From an uncultured Achromobacter sp. (GTDB lineage: Bacteria > Pseudomonadota > Gammaproteobacteria > Burkholderiales > Burkholderiaceae_B), in contig CAJYKY010000571.1 of assembly GCA_913775005.1 (NCBI GenBank), positions 1-7,715 of the forward strand: 7,715 bases of DNA, written 5' to 3'. The notes under the pieces were generated by a model that was not told where the DNA came from, made no database searches, and saw nothing but the letters and a program-made list of their open reading frames with translations. The translations under genes were made by a program, and so were the position numbers. Of the stretch, positions 1 to 6,580 are shown one piece after another; positions within the stretch are counted from its first letter, which is position 1, and each line of letters begins with the position of its first letter.

Positions 1-1396
1 TGGAGCCTTCGCGGCCCACGCCCGATTCCTTGACGCCGCCAAACGGGCCGACCTCGTTGGACACCGCGCCCGTGTTCACGCCGACGATGCCGTATTCCAA
101 AGCCTCCATCACACGCCACACGCGCTCCAGATTGGCGGTGTAGAAGTAAGCCGCCAGACCCGACGCGCTGTCATTCGCGCGCGCCAGCACGGCGGCTTCG
201 GATTCAAAGGTGCTGATGCCCACGACCGGCCCGAAGATCTCTTCGTGCGCCAGTTCCATGGCGTCGGTAATGCCCGTCAGCAAGGTTGGCTCAAACAGCA
301 GCGTGCCGGGCTCGCGCAGCTTGCCGCCAGCCAGCAGCTTGGCGCCGTGCAACGTAGCGTCGGCCACCAAACGCGTCACCTTGTCCACGGCGCGCTGGTC
401 GATCAGCGGGCCTTGCGTGACGCCTTCTTCCAGCCCGCCGCCGACCTTCATGCGGCGGATCTCGTCCAGCAGCTTGGCGTTGAAGGCGTCTGCCACGCTG
501 GCGTGCACGTAGACGCGGTTGGCGCAGACGCAGGTCTGGCCCGCGTTGCGGAACTTGGACAGCACCAGCCCGGCCACGGCCTCGTCCAGATCGGCATCCT
601 CGAACACGATGAAAGGCGCGTTGCCGCCCAGCTCCAGCGACAGCTTCTTGATGTTCGACGCGCTTTGCTGCATCAGCAGCCGGCCCGTTTGCGTGGACCC
701 GGTGAAAGTCAGCTTGCGCACCGTGGGGTTCTGCGTCAGTTCGGTGCCGATGGGCGCCGGGTCCCCGATCACCACGTTCAGCACGCCCGGCGGAATGCCC
801 GCTTGTTCGCCCAGCCATGCCAGCGCCAGCGCGGTGAACGGCGTCAGTTCAGACGGTTTGAGCACCACCGTGCAACCGGCTGCCAGCGCCGGGCTGACCT
901 TGCGGGTAACGAGTGCCGACGGGAAATTCCACGCGATGATGGCCGCGCACACCCCCACGGGCTGGCGGATGGCCAGCATCCGCTGATCACCACGCGGCGA
1001 CGGCAGCACGTCGCCGTAGACGCGCTTGGCTTCCTCGGCAAACCATTCAACGAACGACAACGCGTAGTTCAATTCGCCGCGCGCCTCGGCCAGCGGCTTG
1101 CCCTGTTCCAGCGTCAGCAGCAGGGCAAGGTCGTCGCTATTCGCTTCGATCAGCGCGTGCCAGCGGCGCAGGATGGCGCCACGTTCCTTGCCCGTCTTGG
1201 CGCGCCAGGCCGGCAGCGCGGCATCGGCGGCCGCGATGGCGCGGGCGGTTTCGGCCTGGCCCAGATTGGGCACGGTGCCCAGCACGCTGGCGTCAAAGGG
1301 GTTGCGCACCGTAATGGTGGCGCGGCTGTCGGCGTCGCACCAGGCGCCACCGATGTACGCCTGCTGGCGCAGCAGCTGGCTGTTCTGCAAATTCAT
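1..1396 (-). CDS. gabD: NAD(P)-dependent succinate-semialdehyde dehydrogenase, GabD type (C-terminus cut by window edge)
   Basis: Aldehyde dehydrogenase superfamily enzyme expected to oxidise succinate semialdehyde to succinate in the cytoplasm, the last step of 4-aminobutyrate breakdown; related semialdehydes are possible. My translation gives 465 residues with no stop before the left edge. It begins MNLQNSQLLRQQAYIGG, which resembles the N-terminus of E. coli GabD and so supports the ATG at 1396. Visible motifs are WNFP (Asn157, oxyanion hole), KPSE (Lys180, cofactor binding), FTGS at 231-234, ELGGNAP with the general base Glu255, and RNAGQTCVCANR with catalytic Cys289; this last motif is typical of the SSADH branch. 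The visible end, GVGREGS, is a conserved C-terminal block, so only about 15-20 residues should be missing. Upstream is GGAG about 10 nt before the ATG. It diverges from the LysR gene, its likely regulator. The family is certain and the exact substrate inferred. Confidence 0.93.
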   Translation of the reverse strand, partial: MNLQNSQLLRQQAYIGGAWCDADSRATITVRNPFDASVLGTVPNLGQAETARAIAAADAALPAWRAKTGKERGAILRRWHALIEANSDDLALLLTLEQGKPLAEARGELNYALSFVEWFAEEAKRVYGDVLPSPRGDQRMLAIRQPVGVCAAIIAWNFPSALVTRKVSPALAAGCTVVLKPSELTPFTALALAWLGEQAGIPPGVLNVVIGDPAPIGTELTQNPTVRKLTFTGSTQTGRLLMQQSASNIKKLSLELGGNAPFIVFEDADLDEAVAGLVLSKFRNAGQTCVCANRVYVHASVADAFNAKLLDEIRRMKVGGGLEEGVTQGPLIDQRAVDKVTRLVADATLHGAKLLAGGKLREPGTLLFEPTLLTGITDAMELAHEEIFGPVVGISTFESEAAVLARANDSASGLAAYFYTANLERVWRVMEALEYGIVGVNTGAVSNEVGPFGGVKESGVGREGS

Positions 1397-1509
1397 TGTC
1401 TTCTTGCTCCATCCACCATTCTTGTGCCGCCCGTGCACCCCGGCCGGTCACTATTTTTCGTGAGGATAGCCGTGGCTTTGCCGTCCCCAATAGCAGTCAT
1501 TAACGATGC

Positions 1510-1532
1510 TGCCATCGCCAAACGCGATGGCA
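1510..1532. promoter_or_regulatory. Perfect 9-bp inverted repeat with T-N11-A geometry: candidate LysR operator
   Basis: In the divergent region between gabD and the LysR gene, TGCCATCGC (1510-1518) and GCGATGGCA (1524-1532) are exact reverse complements separated by CAAAC. Within it T1515 and A1527 are 11 bases apart inside the dyad, which is the classic LysR-type box, and the core also reads ATC-N9-GAT. It lies 52-74 bases before the chosen LysR start and 114-136 bases before the gabD start, a usual place for a LysR protein to control itself and the divergent gene. The repeat is seen directly; binding by the neighbouring regulator is inferred. A hairpin function is less likely, since no coding or terminator context suits it. 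Confidence 0.6.
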
Positions 1533-1546
1533 AGCCTGCGCGTGGC

Positions 1547-1552
1547 TACAAT
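1547..1552 (+). promoter_or_regulatory. Possible -10 element (TACAAT) for the LysR gene
   Basis: TACAAT differs from the sigma-70 -10 consensus by one base and lies 31 bases before the chosen LysR start. The position where a -35 box would fall (about 1524-1529) matches the consensus poorly and coincides with the right arm of the palindrome, which would suit autoregulation. This is a weak call made from one hexamer in GC-rich DNA. Confidence 0.25.
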
Positions 1553-1583
1553 GGCCCGTCCCGTCTGCCCCCCGCCCGACCCC

Positions 1584-2474
1584 ATGCGTTTAGACCCCAC
1601 TTCCCTCAAGCTTTTCATCAGCGTGATCGAGCAAGGCACCATCGCGGCAGCGGCTGAACACGAGCACATCGCGGCGGCCGCCATCAGCAAACGCATCAGC
1701 GAGCTGGAAGAGAACCTGAAGATCCGGCTGCTGATCCGCACCAACAAGGGCATCCGCCCCACGCCGGCCGGCATTGCGTTGTCCACGATGGCGCGGCGCG
1801 CGCTGCACGAGCTGGACGAGATCGCCGTGCAGATGCGCGACTACTCGCGCGGCCTGCGCGGCTTCATCCGCGTCTACGCCAACATTTCCGCCATCACGCA
1901 ATTCCTGCCGCAAGACATCAAACTGTTCCTGAACGACTACCCCAACGTGCAGGTGGACCTGGAAGAGAAAATCACGTCCACGATCATCAAGTCAGTGGCC
2001 GAGAACGCGGCGGACGTCGGGATCTTTTCCGGCGACTCGCAACAGGAAGATGTGGAGATCCGCCCGTACCGCGAAGACACGCTGGCGCTGGTCGTGCCTG
2101 CCGACCATCCGTTGCAGGACCGCCCCGGCTTTCGTTTCGCCGATGCGCTGGAACACGAATTCATCGGGCTGCATCGCGGCAGCGCCATCAACCGGATCCT
2201 GTCCGCCGCCGCCGACGAGGAAAAGCGCAACATTCGGCTGAAGGTGCAAGTCACGGGCTTTGATGCGCTGTGCTTCATGGTGAACTCCGGGCTGGGCATC
2301 GGCGTGCTGCCGCTGGACATCGCACGCCGCTACTCGGTGATGTTCAACCTGCGCATCATCCCGCTGGCTGAACCGTGGGCCCGCCGCAAGATCCAGATCT
2401 GCGTGCGCGCGTTCGATTCGCTGCCTACCGCCGCCAAGCTGTTCGTCAACCATCTGGAACGCAGTCGGGCTTGA
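1584..2474 (+). CDS. LysR-type transcriptional regulator
   Basis: DNA-binding regulator of 296 residues, the normal length for the family. The N-terminal winged helix-turn-helix spans about residues 3-63, with LKLFISVIEQGTIAAAAE followed by the recognition-helix region AAISKRISELEENLKIRLLIR and the TPAG motif at 60-63. From about residue 90 runs the type 2 periplasmic-binding-like effector domain, including GFIRVYANISA, ADVGIFSGD and a late NSGLGIGVLPLDIA block. The frame stays open upstream to an ATG at 1506, but MRLDPTSLKLF is the usual LysR beginning and the earlier codons would run through the palindrome, so I chose 1584. No clear Shine-Dalgarno sequence precedes it. It diverges from gabD and probably controls it, and it converges on the solute-binding protein gene. 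The effector is unknown. Confidence 0.9.
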   Translation: MRLDPTSLKLFISVIEQGTIAAAAEHEHIAAAAISKRISELEENLKIRLLIRTNKGIRPTPAGIALSTMARRALHELDEIAVQMRDYSRGLRGFIRVYANISAITQFLPQDIKLFLNDYPNVQVDLEEKITSTIIKSVAENAADVGIFSGDSQQEDVEIRPYREDTLALVVPADHPLQDRPGFRFADALEHEFIGLHRGSAINRILSAAADEEKRNIRLKVQVTGFDALCFMVNSGLGIGVLPLDIARRYSVMFNLRIIPLAEPWARRKIQICVRAFDSLPTAAKLFVNHLERSRA

Positions 2475-2475
2475 G

Positions 2476-2502
2476 CGGGGCGGCCCTAGACCGCCCGCCC
2501 CG
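2476..2502. terminator. GC-rich hairpin between convergent genes, probable bidirectional terminator
   Basis: Starting one base after the LysR stop codon and ending 6 bases short of the end of the solute-binding protein gene, GGGCGG (2478-2483) can pair with CCGCCC (2491-2496) across a CCCTAGA loop. An alternative 7-bp pairing, CGGGGCG (2476-2482) with CGCCCCG (2496-2502), is also possible. The thymine run after it is poor on both strands, so intrinsic termination may be inefficient. The position between two converging stop codons is the main support. Confidence 0.5.
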
Positions 2503-2508
2503 TCGTTC

Positions 2509-3705
2509 TTACTGCTTCAAGTCTTCAGGCTTGATGGCCTGGGTGATGGCGTCATCCACCGACACCACCTTGCCGTCCACCCAACGCACCAGGCGGAAAT
2601 CCTTGTACGACAGGGCTTCGTGGTTAGCCTTGGTGAAGGCGGGCGCGTAGGTCTTGATCACGCCGTCCACCTTGCCCAGGTTGTCCAGCGCCTGCTGCAC
2701 CTTTTCGCCATCGGTGGATTTGGCCTGCGTCATCGCCGCCGCCAGAATCTTCACCGAGTCGTAGGCGTGCGCGGCAAACACATAGGTGGGCAGCTTGCCC
2801 TCCTTTTTCATGATGGTGTCGTACAGCGCCTTGGATTGCGGTGTGGAATCTTCGGTGATGGACGCCGAAAAGATCATCTTCTTGGCAAGCTCGGGCCCAG
2901 CGATACGCAGGAACGGCGGGCTCAGGTTCGACCACGAACCCAGCGTGGTCGGGTAGTAGCCGATCTTTTCCTGGCTGCGCATCAGGTGGCCGTTGGAATC
3001 GGCCAGCGCGTAGACGATCAGCGTGTCCGCGCCCGCGGCCTTGATCTTGTTCAGCTGCGAACTCATGTCCGTGTCCTTGGGACCGAACTTCTCATTCGCC
3101 ACCGGCGTGATGCCATGCAGCTGCAACACGGCGGCCGCGTCCTTGGCGCCTTGCTGGCCGTAACCCGTGGTGTCGGCAATGATGGCAATCTTTTTATTCT
3201 TCGTGGCGCGCGCCGCGTAGGCCGCCAGCAGCGTGATCTGGTCCAGGTCCCGCATCGACACGCGGAAGATGTAGTTGGCGGGTTCCTTGCTGTAGCGGTT
3301 GGTGATTTCCGTGGCGGTGGCCGACGGTGAAATCGTCGGAATCTTTTTCTGCTGCACGATGTGCAGCCACGCCAGCATGTTGCCCGAGTTCACCCCGCCC
3401 AGCATCGCCACGACCTTCTCGTTGTCGACGAGTTCATTGGCATTCTGGATGGACTTCGGCGGTGAGCCCACGTCATCGCGCGGCACGATGACGATCTTCC
3501 TGCCCAGCACGCCGCCCGCAGCGTTGATCTCTTCGGCAGCCTGCCGCGCGCCCGACAGCGCCGACACACCGAAGTCAGCCGAGCCGCTGGCCGACATGTC
3601 GCTGTTGTATCCGATCTTGATATCGCTTTGCGCCCAGGCGCCCTGCACGGCTACCAACAAAGCGGCGGCGCACGCGATGCGGGTAAGCGGATTCTGCTTG
3701 TTCAT
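2509..3705 (-). CDS. ABC transporter substrate-binding protein, LivK/branched-chain amino acid type
   Basis: Periplasmic solute receptor of 398 residues in the type 1 periplasmic-binding family (Peripla_BP_6 like), which feeds branched-chain amino acid type ABC importers; members also bind amides, aromatic acids and other small organic acids. The start MNKQNPLTR is followed by a hydrophobic stretch and an AWA|Q signal peptidase I site at residues 23-26. Mature-protein hallmarks are DIKIGYNSDMSASG, EINAAGGVLGRK at 59-70, PRDD, the GGVNSG turn, ISPSATATEIT at the ligand cleft and IADTTGYGQQG in the second lobe. A second ATG in frame at 3756 would add 17 residues ahead of the signal peptide and is less likely. 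No permease or ATPase gene is nearby in the window. It follows E2 in the same direction after 135 bp, so it may be the operon's last gene or have its own promoter. The ligand is unknown. Confidence 0.92.
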   Translation of the reverse strand: MNKQNPLTRIACAAALLVAVQGAWAQSDIKIGYNSDMSASGSADFGVSALSGARQAAEEINAAGGVLGRKIVIVPRDDVGSPPKSIQNANELVDNEKVVAMLGGVNSGNMLAWLHIVQQKKIPTISPSATATEITNRYSKEPANYIFRVSMRDLDQITLLAAYAARATKNKKIAIIADTTGYGQQGAKDAAAVLQLHGITPVANEKFGPKDTDMSSQLNKIKAAGADTLIVYALADSNGHLMRSQEKIGYYPTTLGSWSNLSPPFLRIAGPELAKKMIFSASITEDSTPQSKALYDTIMKKEGKLPTYVFAAHAYDSVKILAAAMTQAKSTDGEKVQQALDNLGKVDGVIKTYAPAFTKANHEALSYKDFRLVRWVDGKVVSVDDAITQAIKPEDLKQ

Positions 3706-3712
3706 TGTTTTG

Positions 3713-3718
3713 TCTCCA
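3713..3718 (-). promoter_or_regulatory. Ribosome binding site fixing the start of the substrate-binding protein
   Basis: On the minus strand TGGAGA lies 7 bases before the ATG at 3705. It is the clearest Shine-Dalgarno sequence near this gene and, with the signal peptide beginning directly at this ATG, it decides against the in-frame ATG at 3756. Confidence 0.7.
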
Positions 3719-3840
3719 GACTTTATGTAATGGTGCTTCGACTTGCTTGCCGCCATCGGTCTGTGCGCCGTGTGCGGTCCACCCTGCGTGTTGCGGATGT
3801 GGACACTGCCAACAACAACCTTCCACTGCCCTGCAACGCG

Positions 3841-5133
3841 TTAGAGAATCAGTTCGATGGGATGCTCCAGGAAGTGCCGGACTTCTTTCAGAAAGCGCGC
3901 GCCGACCGCGCCGTCCACGACGCGATGGTCGGCCGACAGCGTCAGGCTCATCACATGGCCGATGGCCAGCGCATCGCCCTGCACGACAGGCTGACGCGTC
4001 ACGGCGCCCGCCGCCAGGATCACGGACTGCGGCGGGTTGATGATGGCCGCAAACGACTTCACGCCATGCATGCCCAGGTTGGACACCGTCAGGCTGCCGC
4101 CTTCGTATTGCTCCGGACGCAAGCGGCCGGCGCGAGCCTGCTCGGTCAGCAGGCGGACCTGGCGCGACAGGCCGGACAAGCCCAACGCGGCGGCGTTGCG
4201 CAGGATGGGCGTGATCAGGCCAGTGTCCAACGCCACCGCCACGCTGATGTCCACGTGCTCGTGGCGCAGCACGCCGTCGTCGGTCCATTGCGCATTGACT
4301 TCGGGCACGCGCTGCGCCGCGCGCGCCACGGTGAGCAGCAGCAGGTCGTTGAGGGAATAGCGGTTTGGAGCGGCGTTATCGGCTGAAATCGTGCCACCGC
4401 CACTGCGCGCCTGCGCATTGGCATTCAGCTGTTCCCGCGCGGCCATCATGGCGTCCATGCGGCAATCCACCGTCAGGTAGAAATGCGGGATCTGCTGTTT
4501 GGATTGCACCAGCCTGCGCGCAATGGTGGCGCGCATGGGGGTGTGGGGAGTGAGCGACGCGGACGGCGCTGCTGGCACTGCCGCTTCGCGCTGGGGGTCG
4601 CTCAACACAGCGGAATCTGGCGCGCTGTGCGATACCTGTCCCGCCGCCTGCTCGATGTCCACGCGCACGATGCGGCCATTGGGGCCGCTGCCGGACAGCG
4701 TATTCAAGTCCACGCCCATGATGCGCGCCAACCGGCGCGCGGACGGACTGGCAAAGAGACGATGTGCGGGTCGAGGTGCGGGGCGAGGTGCGAGGGCGGC
4801 GGCGATTGGTGCTGAGGCAGCAACGGCCGGTGCCGCTTCGGCGGCGTGCGCTTGCGCCCGTCCACTCACGGCCCCCGCCCCTGCCGGCGCCGACGCACGC
4901 AACAGCGTCGCGATCACGTCGCCCACCGGCACCTCGGCGTCGCCCGCCTGAACATGGATACGATCCAGCACGCCGCTGTCCACGGCTTCCAGCTCGATGA
5001 CCGCCTTGTCCGTTTCAATTTCGGCCAGGATATCGCCCACCTTGACCGTGTCGCCGGACTGCTTCAGCCACTGGAGGATTTTGCCCTGCGTCGTGCCCGC
5101 GCCCATCGCGGGCATCACGACCTCGATATCCAT
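3841..5133 (-). CDS. Dihydrolipoamide acyltransferase (E2) of a 2-oxoacid dehydrogenase complex
   Basis: Core subunit of 430 residues that carries the acyl group from E1 on a swinging lipoyl arm and passes it to coenzyme A. The lipoyl domain is at residues 1-77, with the lipoylated Lys43 in EIETDKA. An Ala/Pro-rich linker follows to about 125. The peripheral subunit-binding domain is at about 126-162 (FASPSARRLARIMGVDL, then GPNGRIVRVDI). A second linker leads to the catalytic domain at about 195-430, ending in SADHRVVDGA with the active-site pair His403 and Asp407 of HxxxDG. The single lipoyl domain and total length are normal for bacterial pyruvate, acetoin or branched-chain type E2. It starts 12 bp after the GntR gene and two genes after E1, so E1 and E2 probably form one complex. 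E3 is not in the window. The acyl substrate cannot be told from sequence, so no symbol is given. Confidence 0.93.
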   Translation of the reverse strand: MDIEVVMPAMGAGTTQGKILQWLKQSGDTVKVGDILAEIETDKAVIELEAVDSGVLDRIHVQAGDAEVPVGDVIATLLRASAPAGAGAVSGRAQAHAAEAAPAVAASAPIAAALAPRPAPRPAHRLFASPSARRLARIMGVDLNTLSGSGPNGRIVRVDIEQAAGQVSHSAPDSAVLSDPQREAAVPAAPSASLTPHTPMRATIARRLVQSKQQIPHFYLTVDCRMDAMMAAREQLNANAQARSGGGTISADNAAPNRYSLNDLLLLTVARAAQRVPEVNAQWTDDGVLRHEHVDISVAVALDTGLITPILRNAAALGLSGLSRQVRLLTEQARAGRLRPEQYEGGSLTVSNLGMHGVKSFAAIINPPQSVILAAGAVTRQPVVQGDALAIGHVMSLTLSADHRVVDGAVGARFLKEVRHFLEHPIELIL

Positions 5134-5145
5134 GTCTCGCTCGCC

Positions 5146-5847
5146 TCAGGTTTGGGCCAGGTTGCCCGTCTTTTCAATGAATGCCGCTGCATCGGAAATA
5201 TCGGCCACCACGGCGTCACGCGCGGCCTCCGCATCGCGGCGTCGTAGCGCTTGCAGCAGATGGTCGTGGTGGTCGAAGGATTCCCAGCTTTCCGACTTGC
5301 GGTCCTTGCTGCTCATGCTCAACGAAAACAGCGGCGCGATCTGAAGCCAGATGTTCTCGATCATCGTCACCAGCAGCGGCATGCCCGCAGCCTCGTACAA
5401 CGTGAAATGCAGATTACGGTTGGCGTCGATCGTCTTGAGCGTATCGATCTTGCGCTGATGCCCCAGCTTGTCGAACTCGTGCGCATAGCGTTCGATGCGC
5501 GCCACGGTGGCGTCGTCGATCACCTTGGCGGCCTCGGCCGCTGCAAAGCCTTCCAGACAGCAGCGGATGCGCACGATCTCGCGAAACTTCGTCAAGCCGG
5601 GCTTGGGCACGCGCACACCGCGCGTCGGCAGCATTTCCAGCGCGCCCTCCGCCACCAGCTTGTTGACGGCTTCACGCACCGGCATCGGGCTGGTGTTCAA
5701 CGCCGCCGCAAGACCGCGCAACGTGACTTTTTCGCCGGGCGGCACTGCGCCGCTCATCAACAGTTGGCGCGTGCGCTGATAGATCTGGTCCGCGACGGTG
5801 ACGCGTTCCTGCTTGTTCAGCAGACCTTCCAGAATGGTGTTGTCCAT
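5146..5847 (-). CDS. GntR-family regulator, FadR/FCD subfamily
   Basis: Transcription factor of 233 residues. The winged helix-turn-helix covers about residues 15-80: VADQIYQRTRQLLMSGAVPPGEKV, then LRGLAAALNTSPMPVREAVNKL as the recognition unit and ALEMLPTRGVRV as the wing. From about 85 to 225 is an all-helical FCD ligand domain, with the N143-xxx-H147 pair and the HHDHLLQALRRRDAEAA helix (His194 the expected metal ligand). FCD members usually bind a metal-coordinated carboxylate, so an organic-acid effector is likely. The gene sits inside the operon, 10 bp after the short-chain dehydrogenase and 12 bp before E2, which suggests it is made with the enzymes and regulates them from a promoter beyond the right edge. 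Its effector and operator cannot be seen here, and the ribosome binding site is weak. Confidence 0.93.
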   Translation of the reverse strand: MDNTILEGLLNKQERVTVADQIYQRTRQLLMSGAVPPGEKVTLRGLAAALNTSPMPVREAVNKLVAEGALEMLPTRGVRVPKPGLTKFREIVRIRCCLEGFAAAEAAKVIDDATVARIERYAHEFDKLGHQRKIDTLKTIDANRNLHFTLYEAAGMPLLVTMIENIWLQIAPLFSLSMSSKDRKSESWESFDHHDHLLQALRRRDAEAARDAVVADISDAAAFIEKTGNLAQT

Positions 5848-5857
5848 GTGTGTACGC

Positions 5858-6580
5858 CTAGGTCATGTAGACGCCACCATTTACGTCCAGCGTGGCGCCG
5901 CAGATGTAGCTTGCGCCATCCGAACAAAGAAACGCGATGGGCAAGGCGATTTCGCGGGGCTGGGCCATGCGTCGCAACGGAATTCTATTCGCATCCAGGG
6001 GCGCGCCTTGCGTCATGCCGGTATCGGTGGCGCCAGGCGCCACGCTGTTGACCGTTACGCCAGAATCCGCCGCCTTGCGCGCCAGCCACTTCACAAAAGC
6101 GTGCGTGCCGCCCTTGGCCGCGACGTAGTGCGGGCTGGCGGCCAGCCCGCCCATGCGCGCGGCCACCGACGACACCAGCACCATGCGGCCCGCGCCCTGC
6201 GCCGCCATCTTGGCCAGCGCCGCGCGCGTCAGGTGCATGACGCCCAGTAGATTGATGTCGATGACCTGGTGAAACACCTGGTCCCAGCCATCGGCATTCC
6301 AGTCGTCCCAGGGGCAATAGCCGGCATTGGCGACGAGCGCGTCCAGCGTATCGATGCCGGCCACCGCCGCCTCGGCGGCGGCGCGGTCGGTGACGTCGAA
6401 CGCGATTGCGCGCGCCTGGACGCCTTGCTTGCGCAGTTCAGCCGCCAGCGCTTCGGGCGCCTCGCGGTCCGCCAGCACCAGCGATGCGCCCTGCTCGGCG
6501 CAGACGCGCGCGGTCTCGCTGCCGATGCCGCCAGCCGCGCCCGTGATGAGGATGGTCTTGCCTTCAAGCGCGCAGGGCAT
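5858..6580 (-). CDS. Short-chain dehydrogenase/reductase (classical SDR, FabG-like)
   Basis: NAD(P)(H)-dependent oxidoreductase of 240 residues, expected to interconvert a secondary alcohol and a ketone. The Rossmann nucleotide motif TGAAGGIG is at 13-20, and Asp38 at the end of the second strand (LVLADRE) favours NAD(H) over NADP(H). NAG is at 85-87, and the catalytic tetrad is Asn110, Ser138, Tyr152 and Lys156 (YVAAK). The cofactor-loop block VAPGATDTGM follows, and the C-terminus ends LDVNGGVYMT as in most family members. The chosen start, MPCALEGKTILITG, has an AAGGGA ribosome binding site. The frame is open upstream to an ATG at 6685, but those codons lie inside E1 and read as no known domain. 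Lying between E1 and E2 genes, it may supply the 2-oxo substrate by oxidising a hydroxy acid or diol; that role is inferred. Confidence 0.92.
   Translation of the reverse strand: MPCALEGKTILITGAAGGIGSETARVCAEQGASLVLADREAPEALAAELRKQGVQARAIAFDVTDRAAAEAAVAGIDTLDALVANAGYCPWDDWNADGWDQVFHQVIDINLLGVMHLTRAALAKMAAQGAGRMVLVSSVAARMGGLAASPHYVAAKGGTHAFVKWLARKAADSGVTVNSVAPGATDTGMTQGAPLDANRIPLRRMAQPREIALPIAFLCSDGASYICGATLDVNGGVYMT

Noticed and set aside
1506..1583. A longer LysR protein starting at ATG 1506, 1527 or 1551
   Set aside because: The added 26 residues look like no LysR N-terminus, have no ribosome binding site, and would place the perfect palindrome and the possible -10 element inside coding sequence.
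245..1657. A 470-codon open frame on the plus strand opposite gabD
   Set aside because: Its product is rich in Gln, Arg, His and Ala with no recognisable domain, and it mirrors the codon pattern of gabD, whose motifs and catalytic residues are intact on the other strand. It also overlaps the start of the LysR gene. It is an antisense shadow of GC-rich coding DNA.
3575..4288. A 237-codon minus-strand frame bridging E2 and the solute-receptor start
   Set aside because: It is out of frame with both genes, Arg/Ala/Gly-rich with no known motif, and would conflict with the signal peptide and ribosome binding site of the receptor.
3628..4386. A 252-codon plus-strand frame opposite E2 and the gap after it
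   Set aside because: Gln/His/Arg-rich composition without domains, and it overlaps the well-supported E2 catalytic domain on the opposite strand. Shadow frame.
5251..6051. A 266-codon plus-strand frame opposite the GntR gene and the SDR end
   Set aside because: No domain, shadow-like composition, and both genes on the other strand have complete motif sets.
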